Positions 18,024-27,133 of a stretch of 64,000 nt of DNA are shown here, piece after piece. The notes under the pieces are model-generated. The model was not told the origin of the DNA. It ran no database searches and saw nothing but the letters and a program-made list of their open reading frames with translations. This stretch comes from UBA2653 sp964572685 (GTDB taxonomy: Bacteria; Pseudomonadota; Gammaproteobacteria; Legionellales; Legionellaceae), in assembly GCA_964572685.1 (NCBI GenBank), contig CAZNFJ010000002.1:10229-74228 (forward strand), written 5' to 3'. The stretch's first letter is position 1; every line of letters starts with the position of its first letter. The translations under genes and the position numbers were made by a program.

Positions 18024-19208
18024 TTATATGATATGCAACTGACGCCCCACATCCTCAAATGCCTCAAGAGCATAGACTAACTGAGAATGCGTTAAACCAG
18101 CTGACATTTGCGTGCGAATTCGCGCTTGCCCAAGAGGTACCACCGGATATGAAAATCCAATAACATAAATCCCTTTGACTAATAATACCTCCGCCATTTT
18201 CTGAGCTAAAACAGCATCACCTAACATCACCGGAATAATGGGATGATGCCCGGGAAGCAAGTTAAAACCCATTTTAGTCAAGCCTTGTCTAAAAAATTGA
18301 GTATTGGAATCCAATGTAAGTTGTAACTCAGGATGCTTTTGTAACCATTGCAATACTTCAAAGCTGGTTTGTGCAATCATCGGCGCTAGAGAATTTGAAA
18401 AAAGATAAGGTCTTGAACGCTGCTTGAGCCAATCAATAATCGGTTGATGACTAGAAATATAACCACCAGAAGCGCCCCCCAAGGCTTTGCCTAAAGTACC
18501 TGTTATCAGATCCACCTCTTTCTCAACACCAAAAAGACTCGGCGTTCCACGGCCTTGTTCACCGATAAAACCCACCGCATGGGAGTCATCAACCATCACC
18601 ATGGCATGATATTTCTCGGCCAATTCACAAATGGCAGGAAGATTGGCAAAAGTACCATCCATCGAAAAAACGCCATCTGTTGCAATCAACCGAAATCGAG
18701 CGTCTTGAGCCTCTGTTAAACATTGTTCCAAGTCTTTCATATCATTGTTAGCATATCGAAATCGCTTGGCCTTTGACAAACGAATGCCATCAATAATACT
18801 GGCATGATTTAAAGCATCACTAATGATGGCATCTTCTTCAGATAACAATGTTTCAAACAAACCACCATTCGCATCAAAACAGGAGGAATATAAAATGGTA
18901 TCGTCTTTTTTTAAATAAGTACTTAAAGATTTTTCTAATTTTTTATGCGGCGTCTGTGTGCCACAAATAAAACGAACAGAAGCCATACCATAACCATAGT
19001 CATCTAGGGCCTGATGCGCTTTTTCAATAACAAAAGGATGATTAGCAAGTCCCAGGTAATTATTGGCACAAAGATTAATCAATTCTTGATTTTGTACAGA
19101 AATATGAGCTTGTTGAGGTGATTCAATCACACGCTCTGGTTTTAATAATCCTTGTTGTTTAATATCTTCTAAAGATGTTTCCAAGTGGACTAGAAATTGT
19201 TTATCCAT
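18024..19208 (-). CDS. kbl: 2-amino-3-ketobutyrate CoA ligase
   Basis: PLP-dependent alpha-oxoamine synthase that splits 2-amino-3-ketobutyrate into glycine and acetyl-CoA. It has CANNYLGLANHP, the cofactor-stacking region SCFDANGG, MVMVDDSHAVGFIG, and the PLP-lysine motif ITGTLGKALGG. Start choice is uncertain: ATG at 19208 gives the family-like MDKQFLVHLETSLE and 394 residues, ATG at 19223 adds five codons, and a longer frame reaches 19253. It forms an operon with tdh (24-base gap). The upstream region is shared with the divergent pirin gene. Confidence 0.96.
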   Translation of the reverse strand: MDKQFLVHLETSLEDIKQQGLLKPERVIESPQQAHISVQNQELINLCANNYLGLANHPFVIEKAHQALDDYGYGMASVRFICGTQTPHKKLEKSLSTYLKKDDTILYSSCFDANGGLFETLLSEEDAIISDALNHASIIDGIRLSKAKRFRYANNDMKDLEQCLTEAQDARFRLIATDGVFSMDGTFANLPAICELAEKYHAMVMVDDSHAVGFIGEQGRGTPSLFGVEKEVDLITGTLGKALGGASGGYISSHQPIIDWLKQRSRPYLFSNSLAPMIAQTSFEVLQWLQKHPELQLTLDSNTQFFRQGLTKMGFNLLPGHHPIIPVMLGDAVLAQKMAEVLLVKGIYVIGFSYPVVPLGQARIRTQMSAGLTHSQLVYALEAFEDVGRQLHII

Positions 19209-19405
19209 ATGTTTATTATTCATTCCAAAAAATTGAAAAAAAAAGAATATCAAATTTTAAAAAAACAAACTATGTTTATTTCAGAATAACTCATCGAATC
19301 TCAATATAGACCAAATTGAATCTATAGATAGCAGACATCATTGCACTAAAAAAACTTAGAAATAATCTCAAGCACATCATATAATCTATTTAGAGACTTT
19401 ATTGC

Positions 19406-20281
19406 ATGAGCTTTACACAAATGAATACTAAGAAAATTGTAAAAATAGTTCGAAATATCGAGCCACATTGGGTAGGCGATGGATTTCCTGTTCATACATT
19501 CATGTCATATCACCGTGACGGCAAACAAATTAGCCCATTTCTTTTACTTGATTATGCAGGACCTACTCAATTTCAAGCAGCACGCTATCAAAAAGGTGTA
19601 GACCAACATCCCCATCGTGGCTTTGAAACGGTCACTATCATTTATCAAGGTGAAGTGGAACATAAAGACAATGCAGGTCATGCGGGGAAAATAGGGCCAG
19701 GTGACGTTCAATGGATGACCGCCGCTCGTGGCATTATTCACGAAGAAAAACATAGTCCTGATTTTTCTTTACAAGGAGGCCTATTGGAGATGGTTCAACT
19801 ATGGGTGAATTTACCTGCTAAAGACAAAATGTCCCCGCCTAAATACCAAGAAATTTTGACGGGACATATTCCTATCATCAAAGTTGACGAAAATGGCAGT
19901 AAAATACGAATTATTGCTGGGCATTTTGAACAAACCAAGGGCCCCGCTCAAACATTTACGCCTATCAATTTATGGGATTTATCTCTTAAAAAAGGCTCTA
20001 AAATCGATTTAAAAAACCTGCCTGATGGTTATAACACCATGATTTTAGTACTTAAGGGGCATGTCATGTTTAATGGGAAAGAAGAGGTTCAATCTAAAGA
20101 GTTGGTTTTTTTTGAAAATTCAAATCAAAACATTTGCATTCAATCTATTTCCGATTCAGTGTTATTGATTCTAAATGGCGAACCCATCCATGAGCCAATT
20201 GTTGGGCATGGTCCTTTTGTTATGAATACTAAGCAAGAAATCATGCAAGCCTTTGAAGATTATCGTCTCGGGCAATTTTAA
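19406..20281 (+). CDS. Pirin family protein
   Basis: Bicupin protein of 291 residues. The metal-site pattern of the N-terminal cupin is seen in VDQHPHRGFETVTIIYQGEV and MTAARGIIHEE, giving the His-His, His and Glu ligands of pirins. The C-terminal cupin (about 165-285) lacks a full set of ligands, as usual. Bacterial pirins vary in function (quercetinase activity, regulation), so none is assigned. An ATG five codons in (19421) is an alternative start. It is divergent from kbl and appears monocistronic. Confidence 0.92.
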   Translation: MSFTQMNTKKIVKIVRNIEPHWVGDGFPVHTFMSYHRDGKQISPFLLLDYAGPTQFQAARYQKGVDQHPHRGFETVTIIYQGEVEHKDNAGHAGKIGPGDVQWMTAARGIIHEEKHSPDFSLQGGLLEMVQLWVNLPAKDKMSPPKYQEILTGHIPIIKVDENGSKIRIIAGHFEQTKGPAQTFTPINLWDLSLKKGSKIDLKNLPDGYNTMILVLKGHVMFNGKEEVQSKELVFFENSNQNICIQSISDSVLLILNGEPIHEPIVGHGPFVMNTKQEIMQAFEDYRLGQF

Positions 20282-20606
20282 AGCAATTAAACATCATGCT
20301 CGTAATGTTTTTGATAAACTTGAGATATTTCCTCTTATAGGTTAGCGCTGATTTCTTGCTCATAGAAAACAAAACATCCATCAAGGCCAACACCCAGAAC
20401 CTCTATATTGAATCTTAGGAGGCATATCTAATATATCGTCCGAACAGATGCAGATAAAATTCAACTTTCCACGTCATTTTGATTTTATTGAAATGAAACA
20501 CAAATTTATTTAGTGATATTAATAATTTGTCATAAATCTAGAATATCCAAAAAAATAAGCGTATAATTTCAGTATTTTTATATTCATAACCATGAGAATT
20601 TGTTGA
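20282..20606. other. Intergenic region with a promoter for the downstream gene
   Basis: Apart from a -10-like TATAAT at 20562-20567 with a weak TAGAAT at 20539-20544 (17-base spacer), nothing is recognised. A short plus-strand reading from about 20285 (HHARNVFDKLE then a stop near 20343) might be a scrap of an older gene, but it is too short to assign. No tRNA-like fold was noticed. Confidence 0.4.
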
Positions 20607-21260
20607 ATGATGCGTCAGTCTCAAGCCTGTATCAATATGATTAAGCAACAGCTTCGTACCAATAATATTACAAACGAAGCCATCCTTGCGCTATATATCG
20701 CTCACCCTCGAGAAAAGTTTTTACCGAAAGATTATCAACAATTTGCCTACGCCGATATGCATATTCCTGTTGCTCAGGAACAAATCATGCTGACTCCACT
20801 AGAAGAAGCCAAAATTCTTCAATCTGGAAAATTTAAACCAGAAGATACCGTTCTTGTTTTAGGAAGTTGCCACACTTATTTGATAGCATTACTTAGTTAC
20901 TTATGTCGTCGTGTGATCGTCATTGATACCAATTCTCAACTAATGGTCGAAACAAAGAAGTGTCTAAATAAACACAAAATTAATAATATAGATTTTATAC
21001 TGCAACACTCCTATGCCTTAGATGTCTTTGAAGAATCAGTTGATGCTATTATTTCCCCTGCTGCAATTGAGCAAATTCCAAATTCGTGGTTAAATTCCCT
21101 CAAACCCGATGGAAAATTATTTGTATCATTAGGAAATGAGGTCCAACATGCTCAATGGCTACATTTAAGTGAACAAAAAGTCACAGGGCATGAATTTGTA
21201 TTTTCGACTCGTTTACCCTTCTTGCCACAAATGCAAGTTGAATCCAAATTCATTTTTTAA
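20607..21260 (+). CDS. Protein-L-isoaspartate methyltransferase-like protein
   Basis: A 217-residue protein with the PCMT layout. The N-terminal helix has ACINMIKQQLRTNNI and HPREKFLPKDYQQFAYADMH. The Rossmann core has DTVLVLGSCHTYLIALL, a strand VIVIDTNSQLM, and DAIISPAAIEQIPNSWLNSL followed by KPDGKLFVSL. It is divergent: the SAM-binding loop reads LGSCHTY instead of the usual E-x-G-T/S-G-S-G-Y, so methyltransferase activity is doubtful. It sits 18 bases before tolC. A PCMT-like gene directly upstream of tolC is a recurring pairing in Legionella-like genomes, from family knowledge. Confidence 0.7.
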   Translation: MMRQSQACINMIKQQLRTNNITNEAILALYIAHPREKFLPKDYQQFAYADMHIPVAQEQIMLTPLEEAKILQSGKFKPEDTVLVLGSCHTYLIALLSYLCRRVIVIDTNSQLMVETKKCLNKHKINNIDFILQHSYALDVFEESVDAIISPAAIEQIPNSWLNSLKPDGKLFVSLGNEVQHAQWLHLSEQKVTGHEFVFSTRLPFLPQMQVESKFIF

Positions 21261-21278
21261 TTTTTGTAGTAGGTCAGG

Positions 21279-22754
21279 ATGACATTTAAAACCATTAAAA
21301 TCATATTCAGCCTTTTGGTCCTTGTCGCGAATCAAAAGGCCATTTCCAATGATCTATTAGAGATATATTATGAAGCATTAGAAAGTGACCCTGCTTTCAA
21401 AAGCGCCTATAGCCAATTTATGGCAGAATCGCAAGCCATCCCCACAGCTGCTGCTGCATTGTTACCACAATTAACAGCGTCTGGATTAATTGGTCGTGTA
21501 TATACTGAAGTCATGGCCGGACCTACTTTGGATGTTAATCGCACCTATTCTCAAAATCAAATTACCGCTCAAGCTTCACAAACTTTATTTAATCTAAAAT
21601 TATGGTCATTGCTTGAACAAGCCAGAGCCAACGTACGTGCTGCATTGGCTAATTTTAATGACAATACCCAAAATTTGATGCTTCGGACATCTAAAGCTTA
21701 TTTTGATGTCTTACTGGCTCAAGACAATCTCACCAATGCCAATGCCTTGCGCACAGCCAATAAACGGCAACTGCAACAAGCCGAGCAACGTTTTAACGTA
21801 GGTCTTGATCCCATCACCACGGTCTATCAAGCAAAAGCAGCTTATGATCAATCTTGTGCCACGGTGATTGCAGCACAAAACAATATCATAACGGCCCAAC
21901 AAAATTTAACAAAACTGACCAACCACCAGTATCAAAACATTGCGCCCTTAAAAAACAAGAGGATTCCGCTGGTTTATCCTGAACCGATGAATCCAGAAAC
22001 CTGGGTGACAACGAGCCTAAAGCAAAATTATAAACTAACAGCCGCAAAATTCTATTTAGAGGCATCTCGACAAAATATCAAAATGCAATTTTCTGGTCAT
22101 TTGCCCAGTTTTAATCTTTATGGGAATTTTTCTGAAACACATAATTTAGTAACACCCACAGGCGTAACCACAAGCCCCATAGTCAACGTGAATCAGTTTT
22201 TCAATAATATTTTCGTTCCACAACTACAACGCAATGCCACAGCAGGCTTTAATATGTCATTACCAATTTTTCAAGGTGGTCTTGTGGTATCTAAAACCAA
22301 AGAGGCGGAATTTCAGTTTCAAAATTACAGTAATCAACTTGAAAGTGTCAAACGTGAATTGATAGCCAATACACAAATTACTTACCATACAATTGCGAGT
22401 GGAATTGAAAAAGTAAAAGCTGACAGGCAATCTCTGGAGTCCCAACGTGTATCTCTCGCAAGCATTCAAGAACAAGCTCAAGTAGGCACCAAAACCATTA
22501 CGGATGTTTTGTACGCTCAGCAACAGTATTTTCAAACTCAACTTCAATATACAAGTGATCAATACTCTCTCATCATTCAAATTCTACAACTCAAATATCT
22601 TGCTGGAAATCTTAATGTCAAAGATTTAGAGGAAGTTAACAATTGGTTGGTTACCAAACGAATTTCCGGTCTTTCTCCTCAATCCAAAAAAATACTTGAT
22701 ACACTTCTTCATCATCCCATGCGAAAACCTGCAGGTCTTCTGCAGCAGGAATAA
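21279..22754 (+). CDS. tolC: TolC-type outer membrane efflux channel
   Basis: A 491-residue outer membrane factor with an N-terminal signal peptide (cleavage near NQKAISND). It has the two-fold repeated helical architecture of TolC: LLEIYYEALESDPAFKSAYS, long helices rich in Ala and Gln, RTYSQNQITAQASQTLFN, and in the second repeat AGFNMSLPIFQGG and VGTKTITDVLYAQQQYFQ. It would form the exit duct for type I secretion and RND or ABC exporters. It is co-directional with the PCMT-like gene and the TauE-like gene, with gaps of 18 and 6 bases. Confidence 0.93.
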   Translation: MTFKTIKIIFSLLVLVANQKAISNDLLEIYYEALESDPAFKSAYSQFMAESQAIPTAAAALLPQLTASGLIGRVYTEVMAGPTLDVNRTYSQNQITAQASQTLFNLKLWSLLEQARANVRAALANFNDNTQNLMLRTSKAYFDVLLAQDNLTNANALRTANKRQLQQAEQRFNVGLDPITTVYQAKAAYDQSCATVIAAQNNIITAQQNLTKLTNHQYQNIAPLKNKRIPLVYPEPMNPETWVTTSLKQNYKLTAAKFYLEASRQNIKMQFSGHLPSFNLYGNFSETHNLVTPTGVTTSPIVNVNQFFNNIFVPQLQRNATAGFNMSLPIFQGGLVVSKTKEAEFQFQNYSNQLESVKRELIANTQITYHTIASGIEKVKADRQSLESQRVSLASIQEQAQVGTKTITDVLYAQQQYFQTQLQYTSDQYSLIIQILQLKYLAGNLNVKDLEEVNNWLVTKRISGLSPQSKKILDTLLHHPMRKPAGLLQQE

Positions 22755-22760
22755 ATATCC

Positions 22761-23534
22761 ATGATAAGTTTTATCATTTTAATTTTTGCAGGTGCTCTAG
22801 CAGGTTTGATGGCCGGGCTCTTGGGGCTAGGTGGCGCAACGGTGATGGTGCCCCTCTATCTTTATTATTTTAAACTAGAAAATACAATACCTGAATTTCA
22901 ACAGTTTCATATGGCCGTTGGATGCTCTCTGGCTGTTATTTTTGTGAGTTCTATTGTCGCATCGATTCATAATTATCGGCTTAAGCTTATAGACTATGCT
23001 CTTGTCAAAAAAATATTGCCCGGACTGATTGTGGGGATTTTTGTGGGGACAATACTTAGCCGCTGGATGGATGGTTTAATTTTGAAAAAACTTTTTTCCC
23101 TTTTTCTGATGAGCTTGGCGATTAAACTTTTTATTTCAAAAAATCATAGCCCTCATCGTATTGGGCCTATTTCGAACTATCTTTTTCATGGTATTGCAAT
23201 CTTAGTGGGCATTTTAAATGCACTATTTGGCATTGCAGGAGGCATCATTCTCGTCCCTTTTTTCATTTTCATGGGTTTAATGACACAAAAGGCCGTGGCA
23301 ACCTCAATTTTTTGCGCAATCCCAATTAGCTTTATAGCCAATGCAGTATTAACACTAAGCTTTCATCAATTGCTCATCGATTGGCATGTTGTTTTTTACA
23401 CAGGGATAACAAGTACTTTGTTTATACCCTTGGGTTCAAAAATAGGACAACATACCAGTTCGAACTGGTTGAAAAGAATATTTACCGTTTTTTTACTACT
23501 CATTGCAATGGATATGGCGATAAACTCTTTTTAG
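22761..23534 (+). CDS. TauE/SafE family anion exporter
   Basis: A 257-residue protein with about eight hydrophobic segments in two halves. Each half opens with the family's Gly-rich motif: LAGLMAGLLGLGGATVMVPL at the start and NALFGIAGGIILVPFF in the middle. TauE/SafE proteins export sulfite or organosulfur anions; the substrate here is unknown. It begins 6 bases after tolC with AGGAA upstream, so it is probably in the same transcript. It converges on a small secreted-protein gene. Confidence 0.88.
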   Translation: MISFIILIFAGALAGLMAGLLGLGGATVMVPLYLYYFKLENTIPEFQQFHMAVGCSLAVIFVSSIVASIHNYRLKLIDYALVKKILPGLIVGIFVGTILSRWMDGLILKKLFSLFLMSLAIKLFISKNHSPHRIGPISNYLFHGIAILVGILNALFGIAGGIILVPFFIFMGLMTQKAVATSIFCAIPISFIANAVLTLSFHQLLIDWHVVFYTGITSTLFIPLGSKIGQHTSSNWLKRIFTVFLLLIAMDMAINSF

Positions 23535-23558
23535 CGTTCTGAGCTTCATAACAAAGAG

Positions 23559-23921
23559 CTATAAAGCTATCTTTTTTTGAATTGATTCTAAACGTTGAAC
23601 AACCTCTATCATTTCATCATGTCCATGACAATCAATATCAATAGCAAATTTAGTCAAAATCATAGCTTTAGCAATCAAAGCATTAGCTTCTTTTAATTGA
23701 TAATTTAAAATATATTGACTGGCGACATAAACACTCGCGCCGTCTAAATTAGTCACACACGCCAAACGTTCTTGATAACGACTTAAAAAATCTAATTTCA
23801 ATGCCACTTGTCGACATTCTTCTGAAATCACTGAATAATCTGGTTTAATAGAAGTAGAGATATCCATTCCAGCAAATGATGAAGTACATACCATGCAGGC
23901 CAATAAAAAATATTTAATCAT
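23559..23921 (-). CDS. Small exported protein of unknown function
   Basis: A 120-residue protein with a clear signal peptide (MIKYFLLACMVCTSSFAG). The mature part is helical, with three Cys residues (in EECRQVALKL, LACVTN and DIDCHGHDE) and an Ala-rich helix. The ATG at 23921 has AAGGA nine bases upstream and is preferred to a TTG two codons earlier. No family is recognised. It may be co-transcribed with the DUF2177 gene 87 bases upstream. Confidence 0.6.
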   Translation of the reverse strand: MIKYFLLACMVCTSSFAGMDISTSIKPDYSVISEECRQVALKLDFLSRYQERLACVTNLDGASVYVASQYILNYQLKEANALIAKAMILTKFAIDIDCHGHDEMIEVVQRLESIQKKIAL

Positions 23922-24008
23922 TATCAATTATCCTTATAAAATAATTTCAAACATCAGACCATCATCAATATGTTTAACATAAAATGGTTAATTCGTACAA
24001 GAATCAAA

Positions 24009-24398
24009 TTATATCTTTCGAATCAACAATACCATTAAACTTGTTAAGGCACACAAACATCCGCCCCACAACCAATCAACAATGGTCATGACAATCGGCC
24101 AATCCTTAAAAATGGCCAAACAAGTAAAATCATAGACGCCATAAACCACTAAACCAAAGAGAGCAGCATGCCCTATAGCACTTACCCAAGATATTTTAGA
24201 ATAGCTTAATCCATAAAAATGAATACCGAATACTAAAAAGACATAAACAAGCAAAGCTGACCACCAAAGCGGTTGTAACTGATTATTTTCCAATCGCAAA
24301 ATATGGCCATAAGCTTGATAATAATGTGATTTTGCAATGGCGCCCAACCAAATTCCGTCAAGAATCATCATCGTCAACAACGTTAGAACATATTGCAT
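24009..24398 (-). CDS. DUF2177 family membrane protein
   Basis: A 129-residue integral membrane protein with four hydrophobic segments. It shows the DUF2177 pattern: DGIWLGAIAKSHYYQAYG near the start, ALFGLVVYGVYDFTCLAIF in the third segment, and TIVDWLWGGCL in the fourth, with the conserved Asp-Trp and Tyr-Asp-Thr-type positions. The family has no assigned function. AAGGA precedes the ATG. Confidence 0.8.
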   Translation of the reverse strand: MQYVLTLLTMMILDGIWLGAIAKSHYYQAYGHILRLENNQLQPLWWSALLVYVFLVFGIHFYGLSYSKISWVSAIGHAALFGLVVYGVYDFTCLAIFKDWPIVMTIVDWLWGGCLCALTSLMVLLIRKI

Positions 24399-24587
24399 TT
24401 ATTGTCCTTATTTTAATTGTTCTTCTTAGACTAACGTTTAATGAATCAGTAAATCAAGCCTAAAACTTAAGAATAATTAGTTAAAAAAATACTAATTTTT
24501 CAATATTCGCAAAGATTTTTTAAAATTTTAATGAATAAATTTGAAAAAAACGTTATGATTGGGTTTTTAAAGATTCGATATTGAGTT

Positions 24588-26375
24588 ATGGAATTTCAAC
24601 AACTTACACCACAACATCTGTTACAAGCTATTGTTTCTGGTTGTGAAAATTTAAAACAAGCTCGAAAAAAACTGAATGAAATAAACTTTTTTCCAGTTGC
24701 AGATGGTGATACTGGCGATAATATGGCTGCAACTGCTTCGGCTATTATTGAAAATGCTTCAGCACAACCGACTGTTGAACAAACACTCGAATCGGTAGCC
24801 AATGCCAGCATCATGGGTGCTCGAGGAAACTCTGGTATGATGTTTTCTTCTTTTTTTAATGGCTTGTATCAAGCCTATCAACAATCGAAAACACTTAATA
24901 CCCATCATTTTGCTGAAATGCTAAAAAATGCCTCTCAACAAGTTCGAGCAAGCTTAATCAATCCTATGGAAGGCACCCTTCTAACGATTGTTGAAAACTG
25001 GGCAAAACTCACGGAAAGTAAGGCCAAAGAGCTCACTAATTTTAAAACTCTCACCCAGGATATCCTGTTACCACTAAAAGATGCCCTACATCAACATTGC
25101 CAATATACCCACAAAAACTCAGAAAAAGTACTCGATGCAGGCGCTCTGGGTTTTTATCACTTTATTGAAGGCTTTACCCAAGCACTAAGCCAAGATAATC
25201 CAAGCTTTAGCTATCATTCACAGTCTGTCGAAAAATTTGAAATACCTGCCCAAGACCATGAATTTACCGCAGAACCTCCTGTAAATCGATTTTGTACTGA
25301 AGCCTTATTACGTGATGCACACATCAGTCCTCAGCAACTACAAAAACATTTGATGCAATGGGGAGACAGTATTGTTGTTACAGGTCACCAACATTTACAA
25401 CGTTTTCATATTCATACCAATCAACCTGAAAAAATATTTCAAATGTTGCAATCTATGGGACGCATCGCCAATCCCAAAGTCGACGACATGCAAAGACAGT
25501 ATGAATGCCATGTTTGTAAAAAACGTTCCATTGCCTTACTAACTGATTCCAGTGCTGATATTCCTCTATCTATTCGAGATGAACATCAGATTCATTTATT
25601 GCCTATTAATATTCACTTTAATGAGCACCATTTACTCGATCCATTCAGCATTGAACACGATCAGTTTTATCGAAGTATTCGAAAAAATACGCAATATCCA
25701 ACCACTTCTGCACCAAACCCTCTGCAAATTCAAAATAAATTTAGAGAATTATCCTCTAAACATGAAAAAGTGATCATGGTTAGTGTCGCTGAAAAGCTTA
25801 GTAGTACTTTTTCCAGTGCCGTCAATATTGCTAAAGAATTCAATAATGTTCATGTGGTCAACTCCAAATTGACTTCAGCGGCGCAAAGTTTATTTGTTTT
25901 GCATGCTGCCAAAGTGATTGAACACTCACAAACTGATTTTTCAACCATGATTGAGCAAATTCATGCCGTCGAAGGTCGAATTGAATTTTTTGTCCTAGTT
26001 GATCATCTTGACGCTCTCATGCGTTCTGGTCGAGTCGATCGAGTCAAAGGTACCTTTGCAAATACTTTGGGTATTAAACCGATTTTAAAACTAAATGCCG
26101 AAGGTCAAGGCACTATGCACGATAGAGCGTTTACCCGTCAAGGTGCTCTTGAACGTTGTGTTCAATCCTTATTAAAACAGCAAGAGAAAAGACAAGCTGC
26201 CATCATGGATTATGCAATTGTCCACGCTGGAAATTCTGAAGGCGCATTCAAGCTTGCCGAATTGGCTGAAAAGCGATTGGGGAAAAAACCGATTTATCTC
26301 GGTCCCGTATCAGCTGCGATTGGCTTACATGCTGGTGCGGGCTGTGTAGGTATTGCTGCTTTGTTTTCAGCATGA
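24588..26375 (+). CDS. DhaL-DegV fusion (FakA/FakB-like)
   Basis: A 595-residue soluble protein. Residues about 1-200 are a DhaL kinase domain, with FFPVADGDTGDNM (three Mg-binding Asp) and IMGARGNSGMMFS. Residues about 230-310 match the middle region of FakA (NRFCTEALLRDAHISPQQL, RFHIHTNQPE). From about 312 a full DegV domain follows: IALLTDSSADIP, TSAPNPLQIQ, LSSTFSSA, LMRSGRVDRVKG, GIKPIL. In Firmicutes FakA phosphorylates fatty acids bound to separate FakB (DegV) proteins. Here kinase and carrier are on one chain, which suggests fatty acid phosphorylation in cis. The stop overlaps the next ATG by 4 bases. Confidence 0.85.
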   Translation: MEFQQLTPQHLLQAIVSGCENLKQARKKLNEINFFPVADGDTGDNMAATASAIIENASAQPTVEQTLESVANASIMGARGNSGMMFSSFFNGLYQAYQQSKTLNTHHFAEMLKNASQQVRASLINPMEGTLLTIVENWAKLTESKAKELTNFKTLTQDILLPLKDALHQHCQYTHKNSEKVLDAGALGFYHFIEGFTQALSQDNPSFSYHSQSVEKFEIPAQDHEFTAEPPVNRFCTEALLRDAHISPQQLQKHLMQWGDSIVVTGHQHLQRFHIHTNQPEKIFQMLQSMGRIANPKVDDMQRQYECHVCKKRSIALLTDSSADIPLSIRDEHQIHLLPINIHFNEHHLLDPFSIEHDQFYRSIRKNTQYPTTSAPNPLQIQNKFRELSSKHEKVIMVSVAEKLSSTFSSAVNIAKEFNNVHVVNSKLTSAAQSLFVLHAAKVIEHSQTDFSTMIEQIHAVEGRIEFFVLVDHLDALMRSGRVDRVKGTFANTLGIKPILKLNAEGQGTMHDRAFTRQGALERCVQSLLKQQEKRQAAIMDYAIVHAGNSEGAFKLAELAEKRLGKKPIYLGPVSAAIGLHAGAGCVGIAALFSA

Positions 26376-27133
26376 TATTGCTGCTTGGCCATTTATTATT
26401 TGCTCAGTTCTGGATGTTTATCAGTTGGCTTTTTTACCGAAAAACCAAAAAGGAAGTTATTGCTGATATCGCTTGGGCTTTGGGCATTGGCTTACAGGGT
26501 ATTTTATATTATCTAGAATTTGGAAAAACGCCTATTTCCTTATTTCTTTTGTTATTATTAATCATCTGGAGTATGCGACTCTCCTTATTTTTATGGTGGA
26601 ATCGCCTAAGGCAGGCTTGGCATGATAGGCGTTATGCAAAAATCATCAAGCGCAGTACACAATCAGCCGAAAAAACCTTGCTCATCAATTATCAAATTCA
26701 AGGTCTTTTACAATGGGTTGTTGCTTTATGCTGGTTTTTTAGTATGCAAAATCAAAACTCTTCATGGGCGTGCCTTTTAATAGTGACCTGTATATTTATA
26801 CTAGGATTGAGTATTGAAATACTAGCTGATGAACAATTAAAAAAATTTAAAAAAAATCCGAATAGCCCTGTCTGTCAATATGGATTGTGGTTTTATTCAA
26901 GACACCCGAACTACTGCGGGGAACTTATCATATGGATAAGTTTTGCCATCGCTAGTCAACATCCTTTAGGAATCATTTCTCCTCTGGTTTTATACTTTAT
27001 CATGCGTTTTATCACCGGCCCATTGACTGAAGAAACCAGTATTAGTCATAAGGGTTCTGCGTATATACTATACCAGCAAACCACCCCCATGATTTGGCCC
27101 TACAAATGGTTTTTATCCAAATTATCAAGATAA
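26372..27133 (+). CDS. DUF1295 family membrane protein
   Basis: A 253-residue polytopic protein of the steroid 5-alpha-reductase/isoprenylcysteine methyltransferase-like group. The C-terminal catalytic-type block is present: GLWFYSRHPNYCGELIIW followed by a Gly-Pro-x-x-E-E motif in ITGPLTEETS and a terminal Y-x-x-Y-x-x-x-T segment. The central ADEQLKKFKKNP is also typical. Its start overlaps the DhaL-DegV stop (ATGA), so the two are translationally coupled. A lipid substrate is plausible but unproven. Its 3' end overlaps the convergent photolyase gene by 34 bases. Confidence 0.82.
   Translation: MILLLGHLLFAQFWMFISWLFYRKTKKEVIADIAWALGIGLQGILYYLEFGKTPISLFLLLLLIIWSMRLSLFLWWNRLRQAWHDRRYAKIIKRSTQSAEKTLLINYQIQGLLQWVVALCWFFSMQNQNSSWACLLIVTCIFILGLSIEILADEQLKKFKKNPNSPVCQYGLWFYSRHPNYCGELIIWISFAIASQHPLGIISPLVLYFIMRFITGPLTEETSISHKGSAYILYQQTTPMIWPYKWFLSKLSR

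Noticed and set aside
19254..19405. Possible regulatory RNA or riboswitch between kbl and the pirin gene
   Set aside because: No recognisable aptamer or strong hairpin could be seen; the region is simply AT-rich and must hold two divergent promoters.
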